Below, in pieces: positions 20,715 through 29,486 of a stretch of 64,000 bases of DNA; positions within the stretch are counted from its first letter, which is position 1; each line of letters opens with the position of its first letter. This stretch comes from Ralstonia sp. UNC404CL21Col. GTDB lineage: Bacteria; Pseudomonadota; Gammaproteobacteria; Burkholderiales; Burkholderiaceae. The stretch spans positions 685,964 to 749,963 of the forward strand of contig NZ_KK211140.1 of the NCBI RefSeq assembly GCF_000620465.1, given 5' to 3'. The position numbers were made by a program, and so were the translations under genes. The notes under the pieces are model-generated. The model had not been told where the DNA came from. It saw only the letters and a list, made by a program, of their open reading frames with translations, and made no database searches.

Positions 20715-21128
20715 ATGAAAACGAAACCGTGCCTGTGCCAGGACGATGTCACCAAGATCCTGGATGCCGCCGAGAAAGAAGCGCGCGCGCACCAATGGAA
20801 CGTGACGATTGCCGTGGTGGACGATGGCGGCCATCTGATGGGCCTGCGCCGCATGGACGGCTGCGCCACCATCTCGGCGTACATCGCCCCGGAAAAGGCG
20901 CGTACCGCAGCGCTGGGCCGCCGTGAATCGAAGATCTACGAAGACATCATCAACAATGGCCGCATCTCGTTCCTGTCGGCGCCGCATCTGCAGGGCATGC
21001 TCGAAGGCGGCGTGCCGGTGATGGTGGAAGGCGTCTGCGCCGGCGCGGTAGGTGTGTCGGGCGTGAAGTCGACCGAGGATGTCGTGATCGCCAAGGCGGG
21101 TATCGCCGCCGTGAACGTGATCTGCTGA
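20715..21128 (+). CDS. GlcG/HbpS family heme-binding-like protein
   Basis: 137 residues of the GlcG/HbpS fold: VTIAVVDDGGHLMGLRRMDG, EKARTAALGRRES, GGVPVMVEGVCAGAVGVSG. Relatives bind heme, cobalamin or act in glycolate and diol loci. This copy has no signal peptide and no catabolic neighbours, so its role is open. ATG after AAGGAG. A terminator follows. It lies next to the HemP/TonB iron locus, which fits a heme link but does not prove it. Confidence 0.82.
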   Translation: MKTKPCLCQDDVTKILDAAEKEARAHQWNVTIAVVDDGGHLMGLRRMDGCATISAYIAPEKARTAALGRRESKIYEDIINNGRISFLSAPHLQGMLEGGVPVMVEGVCAGAVGVSGVKSTEDVVIAKAGIAAVNVIC

Positions 21129-21157
21129 TACGCGATCACGCAACAGATTCAAAGGGA

Positions 21158-21187
21158 AGGGCGCGGCGGAGGTCGCGCTCTTTTTCT
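21158..21187 (+). terminator. terminator after the GlcG-like gene
   Basis: A 7-base stem with a G-U pair (GGGCGCG with CGCGCTC), 8-base loop, then TTTTTCTTT. Confidence 0.8.
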
Positions 21188-21316
21188 TTGGGCGCGGTGG
21201 GGCAGAAAGAAGGGCTTGGCTGGCGGTCGTCCGGCAATGCGAAATGACGACGGCTGGCTACGGCCGAATGTCTCCTGAGAGAGACGTCCCCACAAAAGTC
21301 GGTGCGTGTTGCGGCG

Positions 21317-21589
21317 TTACTTGGTCAGGATCAGTTTGCCGAAGCGCGTCACGCGCAGCGTGTAGACCGCGCCGTTGTGACGGATGGCCACCGCGTTCTG
21401 CCCGGCAAAGAGTTGTTCGGAGGTCATCGTCCGGGTGTCGCCGATGGTGGCGACTGGCATATCGCGAACGGTGTCGGCCGCGGACGTTGCCGCAGTGGCG
21501 TGCAGCTCGGCAGGTTGCTTGCGGGCCACGATGACGTGGCGACGGCGGGTCACGGTACGTCCTGCGTCTTGGTGTTCGGAAGCGTTCAT
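21317..21589 (-). CDS. hemP: hemin uptake protein HemP
   Basis: 90 residues with the full HemP C-terminal motif: SEQLFAGQNAVAIRHNGA then YTLRVTRFGKLILTK. The N-terminal half is a variable extension. HemP/HmuP proteins are needed for heme uptake and in Burkholderia-type relatives act on heme receptor expression. The start chosen (21589) is downstream of a strong Fur-box-like site at 21669-21683. Separated from exbD by a terminator, so it has its own promoter. Confidence 0.9.
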   Translation of the reverse strand: MNASEHQDAGRTVTRRRHVIVARKQPAELHATAATSAADTVRDMPVATIGDTRTMTSEQLFAGQNAVAIRHNGAVYTLRVTRFGKLILTK

Positions 21590-21668
21590 GGCGATGTCCT
21601 GGCGGGCGGAAACATGGGCTGAGACGTTGGCTGGCAAAGGGTTTCCAGCGAATGCCAAATAGATTAAA

Positions 21669-21683
21669 TGAGAATCGTTATCA
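21669..21683 (-). promoter_or_regulatory. Fur-box-like site upstream of hemP
   Basis: TGAGAATCGTTATCA matches the 7-1-7 Fur pattern TGATAATnATTATCA at 12 of 14 positions. It lies 80 bases before hemP, predicting repression when iron is plentiful. Confidence 0.82.
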
Positions 21684-21724
21684 TTACAAGTGTGGACTGA
21701 CGATGTGCTGATCCATGCCTGAAA

Positions 21725-21750
21725 AAACAAAACCGGGCGCGAGGCCCGGT
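21725..21750 (-). terminator. terminator after exbD
   Basis: On the minus strand: ACCGGGC/GCCCGGT stem, 5-base loop, then TTTGTTTTTTC. It ends tonB-exbB-exbD before hemP. Confidence 0.86.
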
Positions 21751-21833
21751 CGTGTAGATGTGCTGTGAGTCAGCCGTGCCGCGACGCCGGACGTTCTGCG
21801 AGAACGGCGCTCGGGCAACGTGGTGATGCCGCC

Positions 21834-22244
<411 letters not shown>

Positions 22245-22253
22245 GGCCCCTCC

Positions 22254-22982
22254 TTACTGCTGCTTGACCGCAGCGAGGCGCACGCCAGCCTCGTCGCGCG
22301 GGGCGCCCGGGCGCAGGCGCGCGCCGGTCACGAAGTAGGCATGCAGGTCGTGCGCAAAGCGGTTGAGCTTGGCGATGATGGCCTTGTTACCGCGCGTCAG
22401 GGCGTTGTAGCCGAGCACCGCCGGAATGGCCACGGCCAGACCGAAGGCCGTCATGATGAGCGATTCACCCACAGGGCCGGCCACCTTGTCGATGGTGGGC
22501 ACGCCCACGGCGCCGATCCCGAGCAGGGCGTGATAGATGCCCCACACCGTGCCGAACAGGCCGACGAACGGTGCGGTGGAGCCGACCGATGCCAGCACGG
22601 CCAGGCCCGACTGCATCTGACCCACTGACTCATCGATGGCGCTCTTGAGCGAACGCGTGATCCAGTCGGAAATGTCCATCACATCATGCAGCTGCGGCTG
22701 GCTGGCGCGGTGATGCTGCGCGGCCTCGCGACCCGTTTGCGCGAGCGTGTGGAACGGGTTGTCCTTGGGCGAGCCCAGCGTCTGCATGGCGTGATCGAAA
22801 TCGTCCGAGTGCCAGAAACGCTTTTCAGCGCCTTGCGCCATCGACTTCAGACGCACGATGTCCCACGCCTTGGTCAAGATGACGATCCACGAGGCGAGCG
22901 ACATGATGAGCAGCAGAATCGCCGTCGCGCGGGTGACGATGTCGCCTTGTGTCCAGAGGTGGGAAAGACCGAGTTCCTGCAT
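22254..22982 (-). CDS. exbB: ExbB / MotA-TolQ-ExbB family proton channel
   Basis: 242 residues, three membrane spans (first at 14-36). The channel motif FVGLFGTVWGIYHAL and the second core segment ALGLAVAIPAVLGYN-like region are present. Forms the pentameric stator with ExbD. Lies between tonB and exbD in one operon. Confidence 0.96.
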   Translation of the reverse strand: MQELGLSHLWTQGDIVTRATAILLLIMSLASWIVILTKAWDIVRLKSMAQGAEKRFWHSDDFDHAMQTLGSPKDNPFHTLAQTGREAAQHHRASQPQLHDVMDISDWITRSLKSAIDESVGQMQSGLAVLASVGSTAPFVGLFGTVWGIYHALLGIGAVGVPTIDKVAGPVGESLIMTAFGLAVAIPAVLGYNALTRGNKAIIAKLNRFAHDLHAYFVTGARLRPGAPRDEAGVRLAAVKQQ

Positions 22983-23030
22983 GATGAATGTCCTGAATTG
23001 AGCGAAAGGCTAAGCGAGAAACGGAATCGA

Positions 23031-23687
23031 TTAGTTATCGAGCTTGAACACGAACGGCTTGCTGGCCACCACGGGCACGGCGCGGCCGTTCTGCTTGTAG
23101 GGGCTGCATTTGATGGCGCGCGCGGCATCGGTGGCGGCGCGGTCCAGGCGCGGCGAGCCGGACGACGACGTCACCGCCACGTTGGTGACTTCACCGGCCG
23201 TGCCGATGGAGATCTTCACCATGGCGCGGCCTTCCTCGCCCATTTTCTGCGACATGCTGGGATAGACCAGCGGCGGCTCGCTGCACTGGATATCGTTGAT
23301 GCCGATGCTGATGGGGCCAGACGGCGCAGGTGCCGGCGCGGGCGCGGGTTCTGGAGCCGGTGCCGGCGGCGCGGGCGGGGCGGCGGGCACCACGGGGGCG
23401 GTATCCGACGGCGGCAGCGCGGGCGTCGGCATCGGCGTGGGTTTGGGTTGCGCGACCGGCTTGACGATGTTGACGGGCTTGGGCGCCTCTTGCTTGACCG
23501 GTTGCTGCTTGGGCGGCTCCGGTTGCTTGATCGGCTGAGGCGCGGCGGGAATGATGTGCGCCTGGATTTCCAGCGGTTCTTCGACGGTCGGGCGCGGCGC
23601 GATCAGGCCCAGCTGAATCAACATCAGCACGCCCGCGTGCAGCAACAGCACGACCACCAGAATCTTGAGAGTACGAGGGTGAATCAT
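23031..23687 (-). CDS. tonB: TonB energy transducer
   Basis: 218 residues. N-terminal anchor (LKILVVVLLLHAGVLML), a Pro/Lys-rich periplasm-spanning stretch (PEPPKQQPVKQEAPKP and onward), and a C-terminal TonB domain (GRAMVKISIGTAGEVTNVAV). It couples the inner-membrane proton gradient to outer-membrane receptors. Start chosen at the ATG giving the standard anchor; the frame extends a further 70 codons without support. First clear gene of the tonB-exbB-exbD operon. Confidence 0.95.
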   Translation of the reverse strand: MIHPRTLKILVVVLLLHAGVLMLIQLGLIAPRPTVEEPLEIQAHIIPAAPQPIKQPEPPKQQPVKQEAPKPVNIVKPVAQPKPTPMPTPALPPSDTAPVVPAAPPAPPAPAPEPAPAPAPAPSGPISIGINDIQCSEPPLVYPSMSQKMGEEGRAMVKISIGTAGEVTNVAVTSSSGSPRLDRAATDAARAIKCSPYKQNGRAVPVVASKPFVFKLDN

Positions 23688-23764
23688 CAACGACCGGGAA
23701 TCGAAAGCAGAAAAAAGGAATGCGATGCGATGGTGGTGGGATGAACAACGAAAGCGGCGCAGCG

Positions 23765-23830
23765 TCAGCGCTTGCCGAAGACGATCAGTGAAATCCCAAT
23801 GCTGATGAGCAGACTCAGGAGCAATTCCAT
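23765..23830 (-). CDS. possible 21-residue membrane peptide in the tonB leader
   Basis: A short frame encoding a single hydrophobic helix (ELLLSLLISIGISLIVF) ending in GKR. It lies 77 bases before tonB and downstream of the Fur-like site, so it would be on the tonB mRNA. The ribosome site is weak (CTAGG). It could be a leader peptide, a small membrane protein, or chance. Confidence 0.35.
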   Translation of the reverse strand: MELLLSLLISIGISLIVFGKR

Positions 23831-24203
23831 GGCGCCTAGCGTTGAAGCCGGCGGGGTCGCCGCCAGCGTGACAGATATTGTAGGCCCGCAACTGCAACAG
23901 TGTTGCGACAACCGAGCACGGTTTGCGTTCAGCCTATTGTGTCGATAGGCGAAGTATAAACGATAATGATTCCTATTTGCGCGGAAATTCCCTGTCTTTC
24001 GTGGGGTGGGAATCACGTCCAGACGGCTGATGGCGCGAAACTGCCTGTGCAGGCGGTTGGCGATTCCGGGCGCTGTTGGCGCGTAACTTGCAAAGACACG
24101 GGTCGACCCGGGGTACGCTGTGTGCGCAAACGCGCTAGGATGAAAATCATTCAAACACGGTGACCGGCCGGCCAACCGTGAAACGGGGAAGAAGGGGGCG
24201 ACC
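23831..24203. other. divergent region between tonB operon and the AAA ATPase
   Basis: 373 bases without a clear gene. It contains the Fur-like site at 23961-23975 and the promoters for both directions. The segment 23930-24000 is AT-richer than its surroundings. The AAA gene has a GGGGAAGAAGGGGG stretch before its ATG. Confidence 0.6.
23961..23975 (-). promoter_or_regulatory. Fur-box-like site upstream of tonB
   Basis: CGATAATGATTCCTA matches the 7-1-7 Fur pattern at about 10 of 14 positions, with a strong GATAATGATT half. Weaker than the hemP site. It could control tonB-exbB-exbD and perhaps the divergent ATPase. Confidence 0.6.
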
Positions 24204-26525
24204 ATGGATGAAGCCAACCTCAACATGGACGACGCTGACGACGATGGCACGTTCGTCCCCACGGGCGGAAGGCAGCCGCAGGCGCCGATATTGTCCTCGC
24301 TCGATTCCATGTGCGCACAGTTTGCTCTGCGCACGGTGTGTGCGATGGGCTTGCGCTTCAACCTGCGGACCAATATCAACGACATCCTCACCGTTTGCGC
24401 GCCGGAGCTGATCTGGCCGGTGACGGTCATCCAGCGCCTGCAACGCTTTCTCTCTGCGCGCTGCGCCGACATGCCGGGCTGGCGCGCCGTCGGCAAGCTT
24501 GACCTGCCTACGTTCATGGATCGGCACGGCCAGTGGAGCAGCGCCTTCGATGAAGGCTCGCTGTTCTATTACCTGGACGAATACGTCAAACATCACGCCA
24601 AGGACATGTTCACCGTGTTCGGCGCGTCGTGCGATGCCCTGGGTGAGCGGCTCTCCGGCGAGCGCGTCTTGCTGGTCGGCAACATCGACATGCTGGCCCG
24701 CGTGCTCGGCCTGCCGCCGCACGAACGCGCGTTGCTGCTGTTCGCCTCCCTCGTGAAATACAAGCGCGACCTGCGCGCCGTGATGGTCGACTGCAAGGTT
24801 GCGCACAGCCAGGAAGCTTTCCAGTTGCTCGCCAATCTGGCGGGTGCAAGTACGGCCGAGGTCGCCGCGTCATTGCGGCCGGGTTCTCGGCTCGAGACGC
24901 TGGGGCTGATCGAGCCGCCGCTGCCCGAGAACAGCGTCACCGATCTGGGCGATCTGATGCGCATCTCCGACCGCCTGTTGCACGTCTTGCTGGGTGACTA
25001 CACCAGCGAAGCGGACATGATGGCCGTCTTCACGCGCCCCGCGCCGGCGACCATGCTGTCGCAGTCCGACTACCCGCATGTGGAAACCGATGCACGCTAC
25101 CTTACGGCGCTGTTGGAGAACGCCTCACAGCAGCGCGCGGCCGGCGTGAACATCCTGCTGTATGGCGCCCCCGGCACCGGCAAGACCGAACTCGCCCGCG
25201 TGCTGGCGCGCGATGCCGGTTGCGAGCTGTACGAAGTGGATTGCCTCGACAAGGACGGCAACAGCCTCACGGGCAAAGACCGCTATCGCTCGCTGCAGGT
25301 GTCGCAGGCATTTCTGCGCGGACGGCCCGGCGCAGTGCTCCTGTTCGACGAGGTGGAAGACGTCTTTCCCGGCCCGACGCGCGAACTGATGAGCCTGTTC
25401 GGCCACGAGGAGCCGCGTGGCTCCGTCAACGGCAAGGCGTGGGTGAACCAGACGCTGGAGCAGAACCCCGTGCCGGTGATCTGGGTGTCGAATTCCATTC
25501 GCCAGATCGACCCGGCGTATCTGCGCCGCTTCCAGTTCCACCTCGAGCTGAAGGTGCCGCCGCCGACGGTGCGCGAAAGCATCATCCGCAAGCATCTGGA
25601 AGGGCTGGAGGTGTCGGACGCCTTCATGGCGAAGCTGGCGGCGCGCAAGACGCTCACGCCGGCGCAGATCGACTCTGCCGCACGCTTTGCGCGCCTGACG
25701 CAGCCGGCAATGGAAGAGTCTGCTGAATCGCTGATCGAGCGTCAGCTCGACCACGCCGATCAGGCGATGGGCTTGCGCCCGGAAGTGCAGGCGCATCGCG
25801 TCGTGACTGAATACAAGCTGGATTACCTGAACCTGGAAACCCGGTTTTCTGTGGAGCGGATCATCGAGGCGCTGCGTGCGCGGCGACGCGGAACGCTGTG
25901 CTTTTACGGACCGCCGGGCACCGGCAAGACGGTGCTGGCCGAGCATATCGCCGCGCAACTCGACATGCCGTTGATGATTCGCCGCGCGTCAGACTTGATG
26001 AGCAAGTACGTCGGCGAAACCGAGCAGCAGATTGCGGCGATGTTCGCGCGCGCCGAAGAGGAACGCGCACTGCTGTTGCTCGACGAGGCGGACAGCTTCA
26101 TGCAGAGCCGCCAGGGCGCGGTGCGCAATTACGAGGTGTCGGAAGTCAACGAGATGCTGCAAGGCATGGAGCGCTTTGACGGCATCTTCGTCTGCACCAC
26201 CAATTTGTTTGATCGGATTGACGAGGCGGCGCTGCGGCGGTTCGCATTCAAGATCCGCTTCAAGCCGCTGGTGCGTGCGCAGCGCGAGCAGATGTTCATT
26301 GCCGAGGCCCTGGGCGGCAAGGCCGAAGCGCTCAAGCCTGTGTGGCGCGAGATGTTGGCGTCGCTGGACATGCTCACACCCGGCGATTTCGCGGTGGTCA
26401 AGCAGCAGTCTGTGCTGCTGGGCGAGACGCTCGATCCGGAGGCCTTCCTCGCACAATTGCGGCAGGAGCATTCCATCAAGCCCGAGTTGCGCGAGCGGCG
26501 CTCCATTGGATTCACGCCGCGTTGA
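24204..26525 (+). CDS. tandem AAA ATPase of unknown function
   Basis: 773 residues, no signal peptide or membrane span. The N-terminal 300 residues are mostly helical with no recognised motif. AAA module 1 has Walker A GAPGTGKTELAR from about 321 and Walker B LLFDEVED about 380-387. AAA module 2 has Walker A GPPGTGKT about 569-576 and Walker B LLLLDEAD about 622-629, preceded by YVGETEQQIAAMF, the pore-loop/sensor region typical of Cdc48/Vps4-type unfoldases. Arginine-finger candidates follow (EAALRRFAFKI). The second module looks canonical and the first diverged. Probably a hexameric protein-remodelling machine; the client is unknown. It stands alone, divergent from the tonB operon. Confidence 0.85.
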   Translation: MDEANLNMDDADDDGTFVPTGGRQPQAPILSSLDSMCAQFALRTVCAMGLRFNLRTNINDILTVCAPELIWPVTVIQRLQRFLSARCADMPGWRAVGKLDLPTFMDRHGQWSSAFDEGSLFYYLDEYVKHHAKDMFTVFGASCDALGERLSGERVLLVGNIDMLARVLGLPPHERALLLFASLVKYKRDLRAVMVDCKVAHSQEAFQLLANLAGASTAEVAASLRPGSRLETLGLIEPPLPENSVTDLGDLMRISDRLLHVLLGDYTSEADMMAVFTRPAPATMLSQSDYPHVETDARYLTALLENASQQRAAGVNILLYGAPGTGKTELARVLARDAGCELYEVDCLDKDGNSLTGKDRYRSLQVSQAFLRGRPGAVLLFDEVEDVFPGPTRELMSLFGHEEPRGSVNGKAWVNQTLEQNPVPVIWVSNSIRQIDPAYLRRFQFHLELKVPPPTVRESIIRKHLEGLEVSDAFMAKLAARKTLTPAQIDSAARFARLTQPAMEESAESLIERQLDHADQAMGLRPEVQAHRVVTEYKLDYLNLETRFSVERIIEALRARRRGTLCFYGPPGTGKTVLAEHIAAQLDMPLMIRRASDLMSKYVGETEQQIAAMFARAEEERALLLLDEADSFMQSRQGAVRNYEVSEVNEMLQGMERFDGIFVCTTNLFDRIDEAALRRFAFKIRFKPLVRAQREQMFIAEALGGKAEALKPVWREMLASLDMLTPGDFAVVKQQSVLLGETLDPEAFLAQLRQEHSIKPELRERRSIGFTPR

Positions 26526-26597
26526 CGGTGCGGTTGTAGACGGTACGAACGGATGCCGGCCGCAGCGACTGAGGCCCGGCTCGGCCGCGCGTGCCGG

Positions 26598-26939
26598 TCA
26601 GTCAACGATAAACAGCCGGGCCCCTGTTTTCGTGTGGGACTGATGGGCCTCGGCATCGTCGCCTACCTGATAGCTCATGCCCGGCGTGAGCGTGAACTTC
26701 CGGCCGTCTTCCAGCGTGGTTTCCAGCTCGCCCTCCAGGCAGAAGAGGATGTGGCCTTTCTTGCACCAGTGATCCGCCAGGTAGCCGGGGGTGTACTCGA
26801 CCAGGCGCACGCGGATGCGATTCGATTCGTCGCCAAAGTAGCGCGTGCGCCAGATCGCCATGCCGGTCTCACCGGTGTGTTCGGTGGGCTCGATGGTCGA
26901 CCAGTCGGTCGTGCCAAAGGCGAAGGGCGCCATTTTCAT
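26598..26939 (-). CDS. DHCW-motif cupin-fold protein
   Basis: 113 residues, a single cupin barrel. The motif DHWCKKGHILFCLEGE and the second strand set GMSYQVGDDAEAHQSHTKTGA give histidines and glutamates suited to a metal site. It matches the small DHCW-type cupin family; the substrate is unknown. Start chosen at the ATG giving MKMAPFAFG. Stands alone. Confidence 0.82.
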   Translation of the reverse strand: MKMAPFAFGTTDWSTIEPTEHTGETGMAIWRTRYFGDESNRIRVRLVEYTPGYLADHWCKKGHILFCLEGELETTLEDGRKFTLTPGMSYQVGDDAEAHQSHTKTGARLFIVD

Positions 26940-27308
26940 CGCGGGACTCCGGTGGGTGAGCTGAATCCAGGATGGTATCAGCGGCCGGCGTGATGCAGGC
27001 TCCGCATTTTGAGTGCTGTCAGCGGCGCTTGTTGGTACGCCCCGACGGTATTGCGTGGCGCTCAATAATCCACTTACAACGCGGGATTCCGCTGCCCGTG
27101 CGGCCTTGCAGCAGGGAGCCGATGGCGTCATTTCAATGTATGCAGAAATTGCATGGTGCTATGCAACATCGACATAACGATCGCCATGCGCTTCTCTAAT
27201 ATCGTCGCTTTTTACAAAGCGTGACGAACTTGGGCCGGCCCTTGGCCCCATGAGATCCGCGTCTGTCGCGCGCCGTCCCTCCGGCCACGATATTCCTTGG
27301 AGAAAGTC
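26940..27308. other. intergenic region upstream of dctA
   Basis: 369 bases, no supported gene. It carries the promoter region of dctA and a 6-6-6 palindrome (TTGCAT, six bases, ATGCAA at 27149-27166), a possible operator. No sigma-54 GG-N10-GC element with good spacing was seen. Confidence 0.55.
27149..27166. promoter_or_regulatory. palindromic operator candidate upstream of dctA
   Basis: TTGCAT-N6-ATGCAA, a perfect dyad about 143 bases before the dctA start. The spacing fits a dimeric helix-turn-helix protein. Confidence 0.4.
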
Positions 27309-28577
27309 TTGAACACCAAACGTCTGACCTCCCACATCGGGCTGGCAATGCTGCTGGGCATTGCCGTCGGCTGGGGTTGCCACGAATACGCCAAGGACGC
27401 CGCGGCGGCCAAGGACATCGCTTCGTACTTCAGCATCATCACCGACATCTTCCTGCGCATGATCAAGATGATCATTGCGCCGCTGGTGTTCTCGACGCTG
27501 GTGACGGGGCTGGCGAGCATGAGCGGTGGCCGCTCCGTTGGCCGCGTCGGCTTGCGCGCGATGATCTGGTTTGTGTGCGCGTCGGCCACGTCGCTGGCGC
27601 TGGGCATGCTGCTGGTCAACTTCTTCCAGCCGGGCGTGCACATGAACCTGGCGCTGCCGGATGTGTCGGCCACGTCGGGTCTGAAGACGGGTGACTTCAC
27701 GCTCAAGGCATTCATCACGCACGTGTTCCCGCGCAGCATCGTGGAGGCCATGGCCACCAACGAAATCCTGCAGATCCTGGTGTTCTCGCTGTTCTTCGGC
27801 GCGGCGCTGTCGACGATGAAGAACCCGATGGACACCGTGATCGGCCGCGGCCTGGAAGAGCTGACCAAGCTGATGTTCCGCATTACCGACTACGTGATGC
27901 GGTTTGCACCGCTGGGCGTGTTTGCCGCCATGGCCGCTGCCATCACGGTGGAAGGCGTCGGCGTGCTGCTGACCTACGGCAAGCTGATCGGCGAGTTCTA
28001 CCTGGGCCTGGCGCTGCTGTGGGCGATTCTCTTCTTCGTCGGTTATGTGCTGCTGGGCCGGTCGCTGGGCCGTCTGCTGGGCTTGATCCGTGAGCCGACC
28101 ATGCTTGCGTTTGCCACGGCGAGCAGCGAATCGGCGTATCCCAAGACGATGGAAGCGCTGGAAAAGTTTGGCGTGCCCAAGCGCGTGGCCAGCTTCGTAC
28201 TGCCGCTGGGGTATTCGTTCAACCTCGATGGCTCGATGATGTATCAGGCGTTTGCGGTGATGTTCATCGCACAGGCCTACAACATCCAGATGAGCTTTAC
28301 GCAGCAAGTCACGCTGCTGCTCGTGCTGATGCTCACGAGCAAGGGCATGGCCGGCGTGGCGCGCGCCTCGCTGGTGGTGGTGGCGGCCACGCTGCCGATG
28401 TTCCATCTGCCGGAAGCGGGTCTGCTGCTGATCATCGGCATCGACCAGTTCTTCGACATGGGCCGCACGGCCACCAACGTGATCGGCAACAGCCTGGCCA
28501 CGGCCGTGGTGGCGAAGTACGAACCGGCTGAAGAAGAAAGCGAGGCTGAAGTCGCCGCGCAGCCGAACCTCGGCTAA
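27309..28577 (+). CDS. dctA: C4-dicarboxylate transport protein DctA
   Basis: 422-residue proton/dicarboxylate symporter importing succinate, fumarate and malate. Family motifs: LRMIKMIIAPLVFSTL, the serine-rich hairpin ATASSESAYPKTMEAL, and GYSFNLDGSMMYQ. Start taken at the TTG at 27309 with GGAGA 8 bases upstream, giving MNTKRLTS; a TTG at 27297 is possible. A bidirectional terminator separates it from murI. Confidence 0.95.
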   Translation: MNTKRLTSHIGLAMLLGIAVGWGCHEYAKDAAAAKDIASYFSIITDIFLRMIKMIIAPLVFSTLVTGLASMSGGRSVGRVGLRAMIWFVCASATSLALGMLLVNFFQPGVHMNLALPDVSATSGLKTGDFTLKAFITHVFPRSIVEAMATNEILQILVFSLFFGAALSTMKNPMDTVIGRGLEELTKLMFRITDYVMRFAPLGVFAAMAAAITVEGVGVLLTYGKLIGEFYLGLALLWAILFFVGYVLLGRSLGRLLGLIREPTMLAFATASSESAYPKTMEALEKFGVPKRVASFVLPLGYSFNLDGSMMYQAFAVMFIAQAYNIQMSFTQQVTLLLVLMLTSKGMAGVARASLVVVAATLPMFHLPEAGLLLIIGIDQFFDMGRTATNVIGNSLATAVVAKYEPAEEESEAEVAAQPNLG

Positions 28578-28588
28578 GGCCCAAAGTA

Positions 28589-28620
28589 AAAACGCCACCT
28601 ACCCAGGTGGCGTTTTTTTT
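28589..28620. terminator. bidirectional terminator between dctA and murI
   Basis: A 9-base stem (ACGCCACCT with AGGTGGCGT), 4-base loop, eight T on the plus side, A-run on the other. Confidence 0.9.
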
Positions 28621-29467
28621 ATTCAGCTTGCGAAGCGAGGGAGGTCGCTGCAGGGGTGAGCGGCGCATCGCCAATGTCGACGCGCTGCGCCATGGGTGCC
28701 TCTCCGAGCAATGCAGCCACCATGGCTTGCAGCGGAAGCACGTCGCCGGTGCTCATGAAGCGCGGCGAAGCAGCCTGGCCTGACGCGTGCAATCCCGCCG
28801 CCGCCAGCGTGCGGCCGAGATGGCGCGCGACGGCATGTCCGGTGTCGATCAATGTCAGCCGGTCGCCCGCAATCTCGCGGATGGCATCTTCCAGGAATGG
28901 GTAGTGCGTGCAGCCGAGCACCAGCGTGTCGGCATTCGCATCGAGCATCGGTTGCAGATAGGCCTGCAGCAGTTCCAGCACCGCGGGCGAGTGGGTATCG
29001 CCGCGTTCAATCAGCGGGACGAGCCCGTAGCCGGGTTGGCTCAGCACCTTGCAATCACCGGAGGCAGCGGCCAGCAGGCGCGCGAATTTCTCGCTGCGCA
29101 GGGTGCTTTCCGTCGCCAGAACGCCGACCACACGGCTCCTCGACGTGGCAACCGCCGGCTTCAAGCCCGGCTCCACGCCAATCACCGGCACCGCGAGTTT
29201 TTCGCGCAGCACGTGCACGGCCTGCGCCGTGGCGGTGTTGCAGGCGATCACCAAAGCCTTGCAGCCTTGATCGACGAGCCATTCGCACACACGCAACGTG
29301 CGGTCGGCGATGTATTGGGGGGATTTTTCCCCGTACGGGGCATGGCGGGAATCCGCCAGGTAGAGAAGCGATTCGGCCGGCAGTTCGGCGCGAATCGCGC
29401 GCAGGACGGAGAGCCCTCCGAGGCCGGAATCAAAGACCCCGACCGGTGCCTGCGCGCGTGTCGTCAT
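28619..29467 (-). CDS. murI: glutamate racemase
   Basis: Makes D-glutamate for peptidoglycan. 282 residues. Catalytic cysteines are C76 in VIACNTATAQ and C186 in LVLGCTHYPF. Starts 19 bases after the fumarase gene and is probably co-transcribed with it. Confidence 0.96.
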   Translation of the reverse strand: MTTRAQAPVGVFDSGLGGLSVLRAIRAELPAESLLYLADSRHAPYGEKSPQYIADRTLRVCEWLVDQGCKALVIACNTATAQAVHVLREKLAVPVIGVEPGLKPAVATSRSRVVGVLATESTLRSEKFARLLAAASGDCKVLSQPGYGLVPLIERGDTHSPAVLELLQAYLQPMLDANADTLVLGCTHYPFLEDAIREIAGDRLTLIDTGHAVARHLGRTLAAAGLHASGQAASPRFMSTGDVLPLQAMVAALLGEAPMAQRVDIGDAPLTPAATSLASQAE

Positions 29468-29486
29468 ATGAATGTGAGTGAACGGA

